A DNA stretch of 64,000 nt from Parelaphostrongylus tenuis (GCA_019055375.1 JAHQIW010002124.1:124001-188000), one strand, 5' to 3'; counted from the first letter of the stretch, positions 1 through 12,199 are shown. The notes: a model not told the origin generated them from the letters alone. Numbers and translations are program-made.

Positions 1-48
1 TGCAGTGAGATCTTATTTTTCTTCGCTCTATTTTATCGCTTCCCGTCG

Positions 49-317
49 ACGGTTTTACTGCTTAAAGTGAAAGACGAATTGGGTTAGATGACTACTGTCA
101 TCAATCTCAAAAGCGTCCTGAAGAGGCGGGAAAAGGAATTTCAGAAATACAGCCGTTGTTTTGATAGTCGTTGTAGAATGATTGGTGCTCAGCTAAGTTC
201 AGAAGAATTGGTGATGAGATTCTTGCTCGCTCTGGGCAGAAGAATTTGTGCAACCGCTTCTATGTATCTGAATTAGAAAGTTGGACCGATATTAGGAGCT
301 TCGGAGCTAAGCAATAG
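49..317 (+). pseudogene. Decayed copy of the last exon of the unknown gene at 57208-58237
   Basis: This aligns with 57973-58237, where one frame runs to a TAG after the residues GVKQ. In copy A the splice acceptor reads cgacgg instead of cgacag. There is a 1-nt insertion in the gggaaaagg stretch and a 1-nt loss near ggcagaagaattt, so the reading frame is broken at least twice. The conserved core RMIGAQLSSEEL is still visible (KMIGVQLSPEEL in copy B). I read this as a pseudogene exon. The product is not recognised. Confidence 0.6.
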
Positions 318-2030
318 TAAGCAAGCGGTTTGGAAAGGAACGAAAGGAACGGACAGCCTCATACGTGGTCATGTCTTGAATTCGGTGATCCACTATGAGA
401 TCACACTCGTCTCAGAGGATAGGGTGACGCGACGAGGTTAATATGACTATCATCGTCTATCGTGCCAAGAGGCAGCCATATAGGCCATTGACAAGATAAA
501 ACATCCAGAAAAAAAACCTCAAACAATTTTGTCTTGCTGTTTATAAGCAAACGCTTATCCACGTTTTCGTTTAGTTCAAAAATAAATAAGTTTTGACTCA
601 AGTTTTTGTCTGTATAATCATTTGCTTTTTCATCTAATATTGGTGCAAGATTTGTTAATCAGGTTTATTAGTCAGATGTATATTTGCTCATCTTTTTGGA
701 GTGGAATCTATATTTAAAGGATGGATTGTTGAGGGTTTTCAAGAACTTTCTGATTGGTTTGATAGGTATTGTGATTATGGTGTTAATTTTTCGGCGAAAT
801 GTTTGATTTCTATTTTTACTTTTACGGCCATAAAAGAATATGGTTGTTTACACCCATCTCAGTCATTCTACCATTAGTGGGACGACGTTAGGAGCTATGA
901 ATGTGCTGAGTAGGCGTAAGTGTATAATTCCATTGAGCACCTGTTAGTTGTGCAATTGAGCATGAATCCGGAATGAAGTCGCCACTATGAAACACTAAAC
1001 ACTTCTATCGAACTTTCTGTAGGAACTATCATGTTGTTCCTTAGAAAGAATATGATAATTGAGGTAGTTAGACAAGAGAACCGAGAAAGTTTAACAGAGA
1101 CCTTGTAGATACATGATTTGAGTTGTTCCGTAGAGAATAACTGTGTTATTCAGTAATTATCTGTTACCTTACCCTGATACTTGCGTGCAGTAAATTGCGG
1201 AGAACAATTAGAGCAAGAAACTCACGCTCTACGGACCACTCACGTTGTCATTTTGCGCGCCTCAGCTGAAGACGACAGTACCGCGCTGCTACAATCGCGA
1301 GCCAATATTACAATGACTTACGATCTACATCAACCTTAGAACCGTCCAATGGATAGTCAGAACCACATGTCGAGTCAATTCACTAATCACCTCAATCACT
1401 AATTTTCTAGAAGTTTCGAAAAAAGTATCACTCGACTCACGCAAACCTGAACTTTTCTTCATTCGTACATGGAAAGTGGAGCCATGAAAATGTTAAAAAA
1501 TTTTATCTATCAACACGATAAACTGCGTAAAATAAAGGCAAATTGAAAGGCCTTGATTATGAAGGAAAACATTTGTCCTCTAGTAGAAAAAAATTAATAT
1601 CTCAATAGCTCAAACAAGTGTGTATAAAACCGTTGTCGGAGAAATGTAGACATCGCATAAAAAAGATATTAGTAATAAATAGTGTAGGGCTGCTTCTATG
1701 GCTTCCATAATGCATATACATTCTGCAGTCTCACACACACTCCATTTCTAACGTCACTTCATCATCTGGTGTGTGTTGTGTGTCGTCTAGAATCATCCAG
1801 TGAATAGTGAGCCACACTACAGAACACTTCAAAAGGCAGGTAGAGGAGTAGTTTCGTCGCGGGAAATGCTAAACACTTTGTCATGATCTAAGACACTTCA
1901 GTGTTTAAGAAACCTGAGATGAAAAAGAAAACCGAACGTGTGCAATCGTGTAAGGGCGTTGGTGGGTTCGGATCAGAGTCAAACGTGTTATTAAATCTTT
2001 TGAAAAAATGTGGGTTCTTCTCGGTTATAA
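318..2030. other. Non-coding part of duplication copy A
   Basis: No splice-supported coding exon was seen. The sequence matches copy B (58240-60350) with scattered substitutions and small indels. The point equivalent to the copy B MITE insertion lies near 1620-1633, in gtgtgtataaaaccg, and is uninterrupted here. Confidence 0.6.
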
Positions 2031-2034
2031 AAAA

Positions 2035-2905
2035 AAGAGTATTCGACCTCATTCTTGGGGAAAAACTTTTCATAGCAGTGTTAGTAATCATTCAAGAGCT
2101 TAAATTTAGTAATCATTCAAGAGCTTAAATCTAATGTTATAATCCTACGTGACCGTTTTTCGAAAAAGTTATCTTGACGCTATCACAAAAGGAAATCTTT
2201 TGTGTTTCACACACGCATTTTTCTGGCAAAACAGAACTCTTTCAGTGGACTATTGGTAATCATTCAATAACGTAATTATTGCTGCTTCCAATGCTACGTT
2301 TATTTTCTGGAAAGACCGTCTCTTCACATATGCGAAGAGGTGTTACTAGGCTATTTCATGGGATAGTGAAGGTGCGGCGAGGGTGGATGCGGCCGTTTTC
2401 ACGCAACCATCAATCGATCCGCGCTTTGGCCGGTGGTATATCTCAATACTGCACTGCAGAGAAACGGCCTCTCCAGAAAATAAGCACAGCGCTGTAATCA
2501 TCAAACGTTGCGCTATCGAATGGCGTCTGTTAATCCGAAGAAAGAGCTCTGTCCGGTGAAGTGTAAAGCATAAATATTTTCCTTTCCCTACAGCGGTATC
2601 AGAAAAGCTTTTCAAAAAGCCACACAGATTTTTGAGTTCCTCGAAACTTGTGCTATCGAATGAGTACTAGCATTCTAAGTAAGGAGTTTTGTTCAGCGAA
2701 ATATAAGCTAGACGAGAAAAAAAAAATCGGTGGTCATGAGAAACAATTTTATTTTGGATACTTTATACAACTTTATAAAGGGGTATTTTAAAAAACCGGA
2801 CATGTGGTGCTCTAACTAGAAATTTAAGCTTTCGAATGATTACTAACACTCCTATGAAAAGTTTCTGTTGAGCGAATGACTCCGGATATTCATTTGTGCT
2901 CTTAA
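2035..2905. repeat. Palindromic foldback element, copy A1
   Basis: The left arm (about 2060-2180) and right arm (about 2780-2900) are inverted copies built around the module agtaatcattcgagagctt. A second, internal inverted pair uses the module aactctttc...ggactattagtaatcatt and its reverse complement aatgattactaatag...gaaagagctctg. The centre is a GC-richer spacer near 2340-2440. The same unit recurs at least eight times in the window. It carries no open transposase, so I interpret it as a non-autonomous foldback DNA element. Its open frames are products of the repeat. Confidence 0.8.
2081..2129 (+). repeat. Short tandem duplication specific to copy A
   Basis: The module tagtaatcattcaagagct occurs twice in a row, with unit about 24-25 bp. 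The equivalent position in copy B (60400-60425) has it once, so this duplication postdates the separation of A and B. Confidence 0.85.
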
Positions 2906-3374
2906 AAGCAAAGAAAAAAAAAAGGAATCACATGGGTTTCTCACTTAAGCAAACTCTCCTTTCTCAATCTGAGATCTTGTAATGTTGAAAGGTAGAATTC
3001 CAGAATACGATTTTGTCTTCTCACTTCATCCTCGATAACTGCCATTATACTCTGTAATGTTCTTCTATAAAAGGTATATTCTTATATTGCAAAAGATAAA
3101 GTGGGCTTGAACCAAACGTATTTCTTATTCAAGTTCTAAAACTTGTACGAAGCAACAGTGTCACGTAATAAGTGGGTAGACATGAGCACAGCCACGCACA
3201 CTTAGCTCCTCTCCCATCTGACTCGTTTGTTCCGTAGAATCGCCAAGACACGTTGTAGAACCACCACTATTTTGATCAAGAAGGCTGACTTCAATCTAAA
3301 ATTCAATGCGCCGAAATATCTATGAAAGTGTTTACTTCATAATCAACTTCGGTATTTATGTGAAAATAAGAAAC

Positions 3375-4125
3375 TTGTAAATCACAAAGCAGAACCATCT
3401 CCTTCGAAGCTCGTTATGAACACTTTTTGCCAATTTTCCATGACCTTCAAATCGAGCAGCACGTTCAATAGCACCAATTTCACTTCTAACTGATTCAAGT
3501 CCTGCCTCTTGTTTAACCTGTAAGTAGGTCAAACTTGGATACAAACATATCATTCAAATGTACAAGATATGAAACATCTTCAATTACTTCCTGTTTCCTA
3601 TTAAGAACAAAATTCAAGACAGAGTGTAGTCAATTCCCTATTTATTTCACTAGGTCGCTCCATTTCCGTAGTTCCGAGTTCGTCTGTGCTAACAGCTGAA
3701 GAAATTAGTGAAAAAGAGTAATTATAAAGCGTCGAGTTGATACAACTTCGCCCTGTTGTTTGTTACTCTGATCCTGTTTGCCACAAAGGGCATTCTGATC
3801 AGCTCCATCTTTAACCGTTGAACATGGCATCATAACACACTTTCCCTTGACCATTATATACTGCTCTTCGTACCTCAGCCTATTCAGCTACTGCTTTATC
3901 AAACATCAGTAATTCCAAAGTTTCAAAAGTCAGAACACGTGTTCCCATGCTTACGCCACATAGAAATAAGCAAGATCCGCCAAAACTGAAGCAATGTTCG
4001 AGTCTTCCAAAAATGCAGATCAATCAGATCGCACATAGTGAAGTCATATGATTCGCCCGGAGTTGAATCGACGCCTTCTCGTCTTGCGTATTTCAATGTC
4101 GTCGTCTTCTTGTTCTGCATCACTA
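3375..4125 (-). pseudogene. NUF2-like exon fragments, copy A (broken)
   Basis: Reading the minus strand, the end of a NUF2 CH domain is recognisable around 4105-4000 (SYDFTMCDLIDL, then a remnant of the RTRRLL motif). Downstream at 3517-3375 lies a coiled-coil exon matching 61808-61665. In copy A this exon has lost one base (gagcttcgaagg against gagctttcgaagg in B), and its donor has changed from cag-gt to caagt. The CH-end fragment carries a 1-nt deletion relative to the 26162-26292 exon, so it cannot be read through. The conserved CH-end words tie this to NUF2; that the coiled-coil exon also belongs to NUF2 is inference. Confidence 0.6.
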
Positions 4126-4374
4126 ATTATCCAAGTCAGTACCTGTATGGAGGCTTGCGCTTTTTATAACCACGTAAACCTTGCTGAGCTTTGAGCACGA
4201 GGTGGATGCTGACAATGGGGAGCTAACAATACTGACCTTAACTTGCCAATCGTTTCCAAGTTAGAGAACAAGCTTAAATGGTGGAGGCGACTGGTAATCA
4301 ACACCCATGCAGTTCCTACTGATGTGGCAAAACACCACAGGACCAGTTATCTTTCAGAATCTTTTAGATCATGA

Positions 4375-5265
4375 GGGGACAAATAAATATTCGATCTCAA
4401 TCGCTGGGCAAGAATTTTTCATAGGAATGTTAGTAATTATTGTTAAGCTTAAATCTGTGACTACGGCCCTACGTAGCCGGCTTTCAAAAAAGTTTCTTTT
4501 TTGATGTTGTTATGGAAAGAGATTTCTTGTATATCACACACGCATTTTTTTCCGCAAAACAGAGCTCTTTCTTTGAACTATTAGTAATCATTCATTAGTG
4601 TAAGGCTTGGTGATTCCAACATTGTGCCTATCTTCCGGGAAGAACGTCTTTCTGCAGTGCAACAGAGAAAAGATTGATTCACATACGCGAAAAGGTGTTT
4701 TTGGCTATTCCATAGGGTGGTGGACGGCGGCACGAGGGCGGATGTGGCTGTTTTCACACGACCATCGATTGATTCGCGCTTTGTCGGGTGGCATATCTCC
4801 ATGCTGCACTGAAGAGAAACGGTCTTTCCAGAAAATAAGCACTGAGTTGGAATCAGCAAACATAACGCGCCATCGACTGATTACTAATAGTTCAAAGAAA
4901 GAGCTTTGACCAGCGAGGTGTAAGGCACAATCTTTTCTTTCTCCTGTTGCGCCATCAAAAGAGCTTTTCCAGAGAGCAAACACATTTTTGAGTTTTTCAA
5001 AATTTTTGCTACCTATTGAATAGTAGCACACTATGGAAGGACTATGTCCAGCGAGATATAAGCGCATTAAGAAAAAAACGTGTGGTCGTGTGAAACATAT
5101 TTTATTCTCAATGTCACAGCGTTATAGAAGGGTGATTTAGAAAACCAGCTACGTAGAGCTGTAGTCAGAAATCTCAACTTTTGAATAACTACTAACATTT
5201 TTATAAAAATTCCTGTGCAGCGAATGAAGTCAGATATTCATTTGTCCCCTTATACTCGAAAAGAA
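4375..5265. repeat. Palindromic foldback element, copy A2
   Basis: This is the same family as 2035-2905. The left arm is at about 4415-4500 and the right arm at about 5130-5230 (gaataactactaacattt, then gaatgaagtcagatattc), with internal inverted modules at 4560-4600 and 4870-4915. The element is more complete here than in copy B, where about 180 bp around the left half of the centre is deleted. Confidence 0.78.
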
Positions 5266-5305
5266 CCTCTTCGCAAATTTAACTGTCTTAGAGGATAACA
5301 AATCC

Positions 5306-5780
5306 ATGTATATAAAAACTTAAATATATGTCAAACTGCTGTTATCATTGCTTAACTCACTATCACTCACACAGGACGTCCTTCACAAGCAGGGTAATTG
5401 AGTTCACAAATTTCGATATTGTTATAGCTTCGATTTGTTTGAAATTGTCATGTTCATGACGAAATGCGACAGTGCCCATCAACCTTGTTATAGGTTTGGC
5501 CTCCTTTGTAGAAATATCCCTGCCCACCTAATATGATACTGGAATGTTACTCATTCGCTCATAGTCGTCCAAAAGACCTAAATAAAGTCACTAAACAGTA
5601 CTCTGGTAATGTCACAAGGCCTCCTACAACAGATACGCTGCAAGTTGTACGTTCACGTGCCCCCAAAACGTAGCAGCAAAAAAAAAGTTAAAAATAATCA
5701 AGGCATCAGGGTTTTTTTTTACAAACATCTCAAAATCATGCTATACTGGTGTTCAACGATAATTCTTCCTCGTGTTCCAC
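5306..5780. other. Unassigned, no gene seen
   Basis: AT-rich DNA between the end of copy A and a SINE. One acceptor/donor-like pair (cacacag at about 5376, gtaatt at 5393) bounds too little sequence to call an exon. Confidence 0.4.
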
Positions 5781-5783
5781 GAG

Positions 5784-5885
5784 AACAGGCGTCAGTAGTG
5801 CAACAAGGTAAAGCATGCGCTCCCGGATACAGTGAGATGTAGGTTCGATTTCCGCCTGACGCGAAAGTTTTGCACACACTCTACA
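5784..5885 (+). repeat. tRNA-derived SINE, family 1
   Basis: It contains a box A-like stretch (gtcagtagtgcaacaagg), a box B-like stretch (aggttcgatttccgc) and the family tail cctgacgcgaaagttttgca. The intact family reads gcgtcggtggtgcaa..., then ggttcaaatcccggctgacg. Box A to box B spacing suits an RNA polymerase III promoter. The end is degenerate, so this is a fossil copy, not a tRNA gene. Confidence 0.75.
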
Positions 5886-7290
5886 TGAATAGGTATATTA
5901 ACTGCTTTATCTAATGACACAACATAAACATTTCAGGACTGTCAAACGCCGCATGCCAAATATTGCCCTAATGATGTGAGCTCGTGAAATACTACAAAAT
6001 GTCTTAGATCGTCTGGAGTATTAGGAGTAGGATTTGAATGCTACGCGTTTCAAGAGCGCAAATATGAAGGAATTGGCCTGCTTGGATCAAGATAAATCCA
6101 AAGGTTCACTAAAGCGAAAGCAAAACTAACTTTATCTAAAATGGGATTTTAGTAATACGATTTCTTCAGAGAGTGGAGAATTCGCTTTCTATTTATGATA
6201 AATGTAGATCACCTGAAGTATCACTTTCGATGAGATCTCTATTAAACAAATGCTTTTCTTAAGAAATCTCTCATTTTAAAATCAGAATCACCTATTGTTG
6301 ACACTACACTTTCTCTGGTCAACCCATAATATAGTCGTACTGAAAAATTCGAACCGACGACCATTCAATCATTGAACGGACTGGCATATGGAGTTCGAAA
6401 ATGTTAATTCTTCTAGCGACTAGCAACGCTTTTCACGCTTCAGAAAAAAGAACTAATAAGTCCATCTTCCAATTTTGCACTGATTTTTGAATTTGCTTGG
6501 AACTTATGCTTGCATTTGCTTGGAAATGGAAACTTAACAAATGCAAGACCTTCAAGAGAAAAAACTCAGTTTTCACAGAGCTTAGGACTTACATTACATG
6601 GAATATGTAGAACGAACTGTTCAATTGCTTATAAAAGCGTGCCATAGTTTCTTTTCCTCGACTTGGGTTCGGACTGAAAATAAAGTGCACTAGTTGATTC
6701 CAAAAAAGAAAATGATGATGAAATCTTTGTAAAATATAACAATGGAAAAAGACAAACAGCAAACCTCTCTTCGTCGTAGATAGGATGCGCGGGGGAACTT
6801 CTTCAACCTGATTCAAACTGAAAATAGAGTGCACCACTTGGTTTCAGAAAAAAAAAACCAAGGATAGACAAGTTGGTGTGATCTCTGCCCGGTGCTCCGC
6901 ATTTGAACAACTCAGTGGAGAAGTTATAAAAAGCGGTAGGTATACTGGTGGCTAAATTTCGTGACGACTGAAATTCAGGTTTGAGGACTTTTTTGATGTA
7001 ATGGAGGCGTTTGTCTAATTAGGTTGAAGACAACCTAATCTTTGCCGGGTCTGAAGAAGGCGAATTGTAAAGCCCAATTATGTATTCAGTCGCTTCGACC
7101 GGAGTCAGAAATTTAGAACGAATGCATGACGCATCCCTCAGAGATTTACCAACATCGAAAGCTTCACCCTTTCTATTACTGTCGATCTCCTCTACGTAGA
7201 AACGATGTTGATGTCGAAGAATGCTGAGTGATATGCATAACTTTGAGACTCGGGAGGAAGTTGAACTGGTGTCTCACCCTTTCCAGGAGC
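5886..7290. other. Unassigned AT-rich DNA
   Basis: No coding exon recognised. It contains a local imperfect direct repeat: the stretch actgaaaataaagtgcac with its flanks (about 6670-6715) recurs as actgaaaatagagtgcac (about 6816-6850). Confidence 0.45.
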
Positions 7291-7294
7291 AATA

Positions 7295-7395
7295 GAACCG
7301 CATTAGTGCAGTGGTTATCAGGAGCTAATGGAAAGAGTGTGACACGCGTTCAACTTCCGCGTCAGGTTCCGAGCTTCGCATATCACTCAACATTC
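7295..7395 (+). repeat. tRNA-derived SINE, family 1
   Basis: Box A-like ttagtgcagtggttatcagg, the family word ggaaagagtgtgac, a degenerate box B (gcgttcaacttccgcgtcagg) and the terminal word catatcactcaacattct match other family-1 copies (for example 37775-37860). Confidence 0.65.
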
Positions 7396-7609
7396 TAGGA
7401 TATATGGTGAGATCATTATAACACTGTGACTAGGCCTCTAAAATAAAGAGTTCTTATGAATCGCTAATAATCGATGTCATGGGCATCTCTTTGCAAATTG
7501 CGCATGAGGTTTAGAAACAGTCGACGAGATGAATTTCTATATAACAACCATCAGCCGTAATCCTTACACTGAAAAAAGTGGTGATAACGCAACGTACTGT
7601 CACCATAAA

Positions 7610-7740
7610 TAACGTCTCCCATCCCTGCTATGAAGTAGGGCCCAGTGTGGGGCGTAGGTCACAGATGAAGCGGGCGAAACCGCCGAAGCGTACGTATGGC
7701 TCTGACGTATCAACCTCTTGAGGGCTCTAAACATTCTCAC
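7610..7740. mobile_element. Solo arm of the MITE family inserted at 59553
   Basis: The stretch tgtggggcgtaggtcacagatgaag, gcgaaaccgccgaagcg, ctctgacgtatcaacc and a final aaacattct aligns with the right arm of the 59553-59933 element (tgtggggcgggtgtcactgatgagg ... ctggcgtaccaacc ... aaatcattct). No matching left arm was found close by, so this is a diverged half element. Confidence 0.6.
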
Positions 7741-8735
7741 AGAGTTTACATGATATTTCATGAAAAATCCTCCATCATGATGGCAGACTGAACATCATTT
7801 CACACGCTCTTCTTCTCCTATATCTCCTCTTTTTTGAGTTAGGAAGAAATATACAACAGGTTTTCATGACAATATTTACTAGCTCATTTTCTCATTTCCC
7901 TTGTCTGACATATGGACACACTGATTTTCGTTCATGGTGACTCTAATACACCTTATAGATACCGAACGTACCACAGCAAGATCACGAGACCCGATGGGCC
8001 GATTTGTTCACGAAAAGCCTTGAAGAACGAAAATGCCATTTTGTCGACTGTTTTTCGAAACCACGTTTTAAAGCCTCGCCGCTAGTAGAGATGTCCCATT
8101 GGTTTTTCAATATTTCTATATCTTTCTTTACAAGATGCTCACGAAAATCATCCGTTTGATGAAGATCCGAAAGCGTAATCTGGCGAACTGCCTACACGTG
8201 CTTGTTCTTCAAAAAGGCCTCTTTACAGCGCTGTCGCATTCAAGATAAGATTATGTTTGACACGCTGCGCGTTTTCATAATTATTATGCTCATATTTCGA
8301 TGAACAAAGCGTTTTTACCAAAGTTTTGTTAACCTTCAAATAGTGAAAATTTCGATGAGTTCAAAAAATATACTTGTCATCAAAGAAGCCTTCTTACATC
8401 TCTGTAGAATTCATAATGACATGTTTCTCGTGCGCAGCACGCTTCTATCAGGTTGAAGAGAAAGCTTCTCAACACCCGCTGAAACTCAGAGTTTGCAAAT
8501 TTTTTCGAATTGAAAACGGCAATAATTAATCTTTGATATAAAGACTATTATTACTCACAATCTTCTGCTTATGATCTGCAAGCTTTCAGATTTGCTCATC
8601 GCCTACCTTGAGCTTGGGATTGAAAACTCCTGACATCTCTCCTCAACTTGATCAAATGACTCAAATCTGCTTCCACACAGGAACTGTTTTTATTGAGCGG
8701 AAAAATCCATAATCGAACGGCGCAGCATTTGGACT
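7741..8735. other. Unassigned, no gene seen
   Basis: AT-rich, no convincing exon. Words such as cataatgacatgtttc...cgcagcacgc resemble repeat DNA at 9455-9490 and 47795-47830, suggesting old dispersed repeats. Confidence 0.4.
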
Positions 8736-8739
8736 GTAG

Positions 8740-8900
8740 GCTACTTGCAGCAAGACCTCGACTCCATCCTATCTATTAGGTTAACTCTTGGTCCTCTTGG
8801 CGACGTGCGGGTGCGGTTCGGCATTATCTTCCTGGAACAGCGCGCTTTCAATGAACCATTGTTGTGTACTCTTCCTTTAGCGCTAACTAGCTTTGCCGTG
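8740..8900. repeat. Dispersed repeat shared with 32300-32450
   Basis: The words ggtcctcttggcgacgtgcgg and ctggaacagcgcgctttcaa align with tgtccttgtctttggccgta and ctggaacaaagcgcgcttcc at 32320-32400, in the same orientation. Family unknown. Confidence 0.5.
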
Positions 8901-8999
8901 GGAGTTTTTTTATGGAAAACTTTTTGAGATATTCACATGCACCTTCAATGGCCTATATTATGTGAAACAAACATAAAATTTGAATTTTTTGCGGTGTGA

Positions 9000-9790
9000 A
9001 AAAGTTTTTTCCTTAGTCCAATATTATTTTCGTACAACTGGTAGGACCACATCTCTCCACTAGCATCAAAACTTCACGATATTGCGAAAGGCTGCTGTTG
9101 AACCCTTCCGAGGTCTCGTATGCGTCAGTGGCTTGCGCATGTTACGCGGCAAAGTTTGTACAATTAATAGAAAGCCGCAAGCCATCGACTATGAAATGAC
9201 TCAGACATCACCTTTAATATCAGGTCTTAATTTTGTCCACACATTACTACTATTGGGCATGTGGCTCTGACGAAGCAGGCAAATCTGCCAAAATTTGCAT
9301 AAGCCACTGATGCATACCAGACCTCACAAAAGCTCAAGAAGTCTTTCGGAATATCAAGAAATAATACTTAGTGAATTTTTACTGTGTGGAGGGGCACTAA
9401 TTCTTGCACTACGATAAGAAAATGAAAATGTTTTACTGATTCCCTTAGTGTTCAACATAAAATTATGTTTCCCACGCGCTGCACGCTTTTATTGTTACCA
9501 CACAATTGATAAGAGCAGAAGTCTCCACTGGCTTCAAAATTTCAGTATATCCCGAAAAACTGTTCTTGAGCCTTTTCGAGGTCTCCTATGTGTCGGTGGC
9601 TTACATGCGTTAAGTGGCAAGGTCTATACAATTAATAATTAGCCGCAAGCCATCGACTGTAAAATGACTCTGACAATATTTCTGTTGTCTGGTCTTAATA
9701 TTCTATCTCCCTATTCCTACTATGGGACGTGTGGCTCTAACGAGGCAGGCGAAACTGCCAAAATAAGCCAATGAACAGGTCTCGGAAACG
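9000..9790 (+). repeat. Degenerate tandem duplication, unit about 450 bp
   Basis: About 9080-9330 recurs at 9545-9790. Shared words include gaggtctc, gtcagtggcttgcgc/gtcggtggcttacatgc, gccgcaagccatcgact, atgactc(a/t)gaca, ggtcttaat and gtggctctgacgaagcaggc. The GCCGCAAG core also occurs in the family-2 SINE at 29290-29500, so the unit probably derives from such a SINE fused to a MITE arm. Confidence 0.7.
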
Positions 9791-9945
9791 CTCAACAACA
9801 GCATTTGGGAATAGAAAGAATTGATGCTCAACGAATTCTTACTGCGTGGAGGGCCCAATAGTTACTCCTGCACGCGATAGGAAAAAATAGATGCTTTACT
9901 GGTACACAGTTGACTCACTCGACGGTCAACGGGGGACAGGTGGAA
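9791..9945 (+). mobile_element. RTE LINE 3'-end relic
   Basis: It aligns with the last about 150 bp of the RTE copy at 25290-25425. Shared words are cacgcgatagg, tgactcactcgac and gtcaacggg...gacaggtg. The reading frame is lost. Only the extreme 3' end remains, as is typical of 5'-truncated LINE copies. Confidence 0.7.
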
Positions 9946-10219
9946 GATTTATTGTGAACGCGCATGTATCAATACCTTTTTATGTTTCTTCTTCATGGGC
10001 AGCTTTTGGGATGTTGTAACAAGGAAACAAAAAGATAGTGGAATCTCATCCTTAGTCGTCAATCGTTCACCAGCCCGCTGAGGAGCCATGTATCATTAAC
10101 ATTCTGTGATTCCCCTTTTTCAGCATCCTTTGGAAAATCGTATTAAGGAAACCTTAATTCACAGAAGCATGAATCAAGCATAAGACTATTCTTTCTGTTT
10201 TGCATAACCCATCATCACA

Positions 10220-10440
10220 TTTGTGTGGATTCCAGCACCTCCTGCATTCGATTCGTTTACTCGCACTCGTCTTCTAATACTCTTCGAACATTCCGCATGT
10301 TGTTCTAGCTGCGCTAAAGGTTTTTGCCTTCTTTGTGAGTATCATGGACAACCTGGTGGAAACAATTCTCCTTACATTCTCGGAAGCAGCCAAGCTGAGG
10401 CGTTCCCACGTGAATGCAGACGTGTGGTGTGAGGTGGTCG
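10220..10440 (-). repeat. SINE relic of the tRNA-Ser-like family
   Basis: The plus-strand words attccagcacctcctgcatt and gattcgtttactcgcactc match the tail of the family at 17205-17260 and 52305-52350 (gtgccagtgcttctagcatt, gtcccagcacctctagcatt). The tRNA-like head lies at the high-coordinate end, so the element is on the minus strand. The 69-residue open frame here is repeat translation. Confidence 0.5.
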
Positions 10441-12190
10441 AACCAGTACCATGCTTCTTGATAGCCTACATTGCTAACCACACGGCAACAGATTGAAAGC
10501 TTCCCCTCCGTTAAAAAGAAGACCTAGAATTGTTAGCTGCGTAAAGTCAATGATTCGAAAAATAAGTCAGGTCAACCCAGTGGTAAAGGAAGTAAAAGGT
10601 TATTACCGTAAGGTCTCAAGAGTAGGAGCGCTGAGATGGAAATTTATAGTTTATGCCTTTCACTTGTAGATCAGTGGCGAATAACACAACGTAATGTAGT
10701 GGGACCATTATGTGACCGTTATGACTGACGTGGGCTCACCCCAATTCCACCATCTAGATTCACTAATATTGTGCTGAAAATATCACTGGGAGAATTTCAA
10801 GAGCGCTATGGTCACCTCCTAGGTCATTTTCACAATTCTGGAGTGGAATTCATCTACAATGTCACCTCTCGAAGATCATTTTTAATCTCAGCCTTTCAAG
10901 ATGACTACGAGCTGAAGTTTGTAATCGAAACATATCAATATATATAACCAACGGAAACTCTTTCCGTTGGAAGTTGGAAGAAATAGTTATTGATGAAAAG
11001 TGCTTGAGCTGCTGAATACATGAACGGGGAGAGGGTAGCGCTATGTTTAGTGATACGATGTGTCAGAAAGGAAGGTGATGAACGAGACGCTAATTCGATC
11101 CCCGGCCAACCTCGTGCAACCAATAACCAATCACCGTAGAGAACGCCTTGTTCGGCTACCCCTAAGAATGCACGGAGGATCGTTTCGATCAGCATTCTGT
11201 AGCATCATAAAGAAGAGGAAATCCTGGACCACCAAAGGAAGCACCACGTGAAAGTTTCGTAGGCATTCGTGGAGGATGAGTGCAAGCAAATAGCGATCCA
11301 CAAGAAATGCTGGGACCCGCTCAGTATTTGTGGTGACCATTCGAGTAAATTGAAATAGCTGGAAAATACATGAGAGACAAGCTATAAATTTCAAAAATAC
11401 TTTGGTTCACTGCAATGACTGACTTTAGGAATATTCAGTTATTTCGCAATAACCGAATGTTGTGTCCCTAGTCATAGCCCGTGTGTTACTTCAGCACGTT
11501 GCATTGGTTTCGCAACATCTGGACTTAGTCATCGCTTTTTCATTTCGTTTTATCAATCACTCTATTTGATCAAAACTACTTGTTTTGGGGAAATGATGGC
11601 TGTTTTTTTGAATGAGTAATTATTTGAGAATTTGTACACATTACGATATTCTCCACCAGAGTTCACGAAAACAACAAACAGAAAGAATTTTTCTTCTGCA
11701 AATTTGCAGAGATAAAAGATTATGGTGACTACATGGCACATCAGTAGTCCTATCATACTATACCGGGTGCGACACCGCCTTGTTCATGCATATAATCGAC
11801 TCAGCCATAAGATGAAAAAAAAATTTCAAAACGAAGAAGGAATAATTTCATGTTATTTACTAAGAAGAAAAGATGCAGTTGTTTATAACTATAACATTGT
11901 GAGCAAAATCTTATTCAGGAGTGACTGGCACCTTGAGGAAGACCTGATGAAAGTCTAGGAGATACTTGTAGAAAAATTCAGAAGTTGTACTGAATTCACC
12001 TCAGTTTCTCAACAGGAGATCTCATTGCACCTTTGCTACCACTAATAAGTTGCTCTTGAAGAGAAAGTTGCTAAAGCTTGAACATACCACAACTCACAAA
12101 CACGAGTAATATTAGAGGATAGCTTCGAAAAAGTTGTTGGAGCTTCTTCATCAGTCTAAGCAAAAAAACTGTTAGTACCACAAAAAACTA
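10441..12190. other. Gene-poor DNA with one possible SINE relic
   Basis: No exon with supporting splice signals was recognised. About 11040-11260 has tRNA-like words on the minus strand and may be an old SINE. A small hairpin (ccaacgga, act, ctttccgttgg) lies near 10948-10970. Confidence 0.4.
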
Positions 12191-12199
12191 GTGTGAAGA

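Larger units (their letters stand above)
1..5305 (+). repeat. Segmental duplication, copy A (left part off window)
   Basis: This stretch aligns almost throughout, in the same orientation, with 57921-63424 at roughly 90 percent or better by eye. Homology is already present at base 1, so copy A starts outside the window; it ends near 5305 in the matching words gtcttagaggata and gtcttggaggata. It contains a broken last exon of an unknown gene (about 49-317), two foldback palindromes and NUF2-like exon fragments on the minus strand. Copy A lacks the 381-bp MITE found in copy B and carries more frame-breaking indels, so it appears to be the more decayed copy. Confidence 0.93.

Noticed and set aside
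4705..5067. 120-codon minus-strand open frame, among the longest in the window
   Set aside because: It lies entirely in a palindromic foldback element and changes with the repeat copies; no motif.
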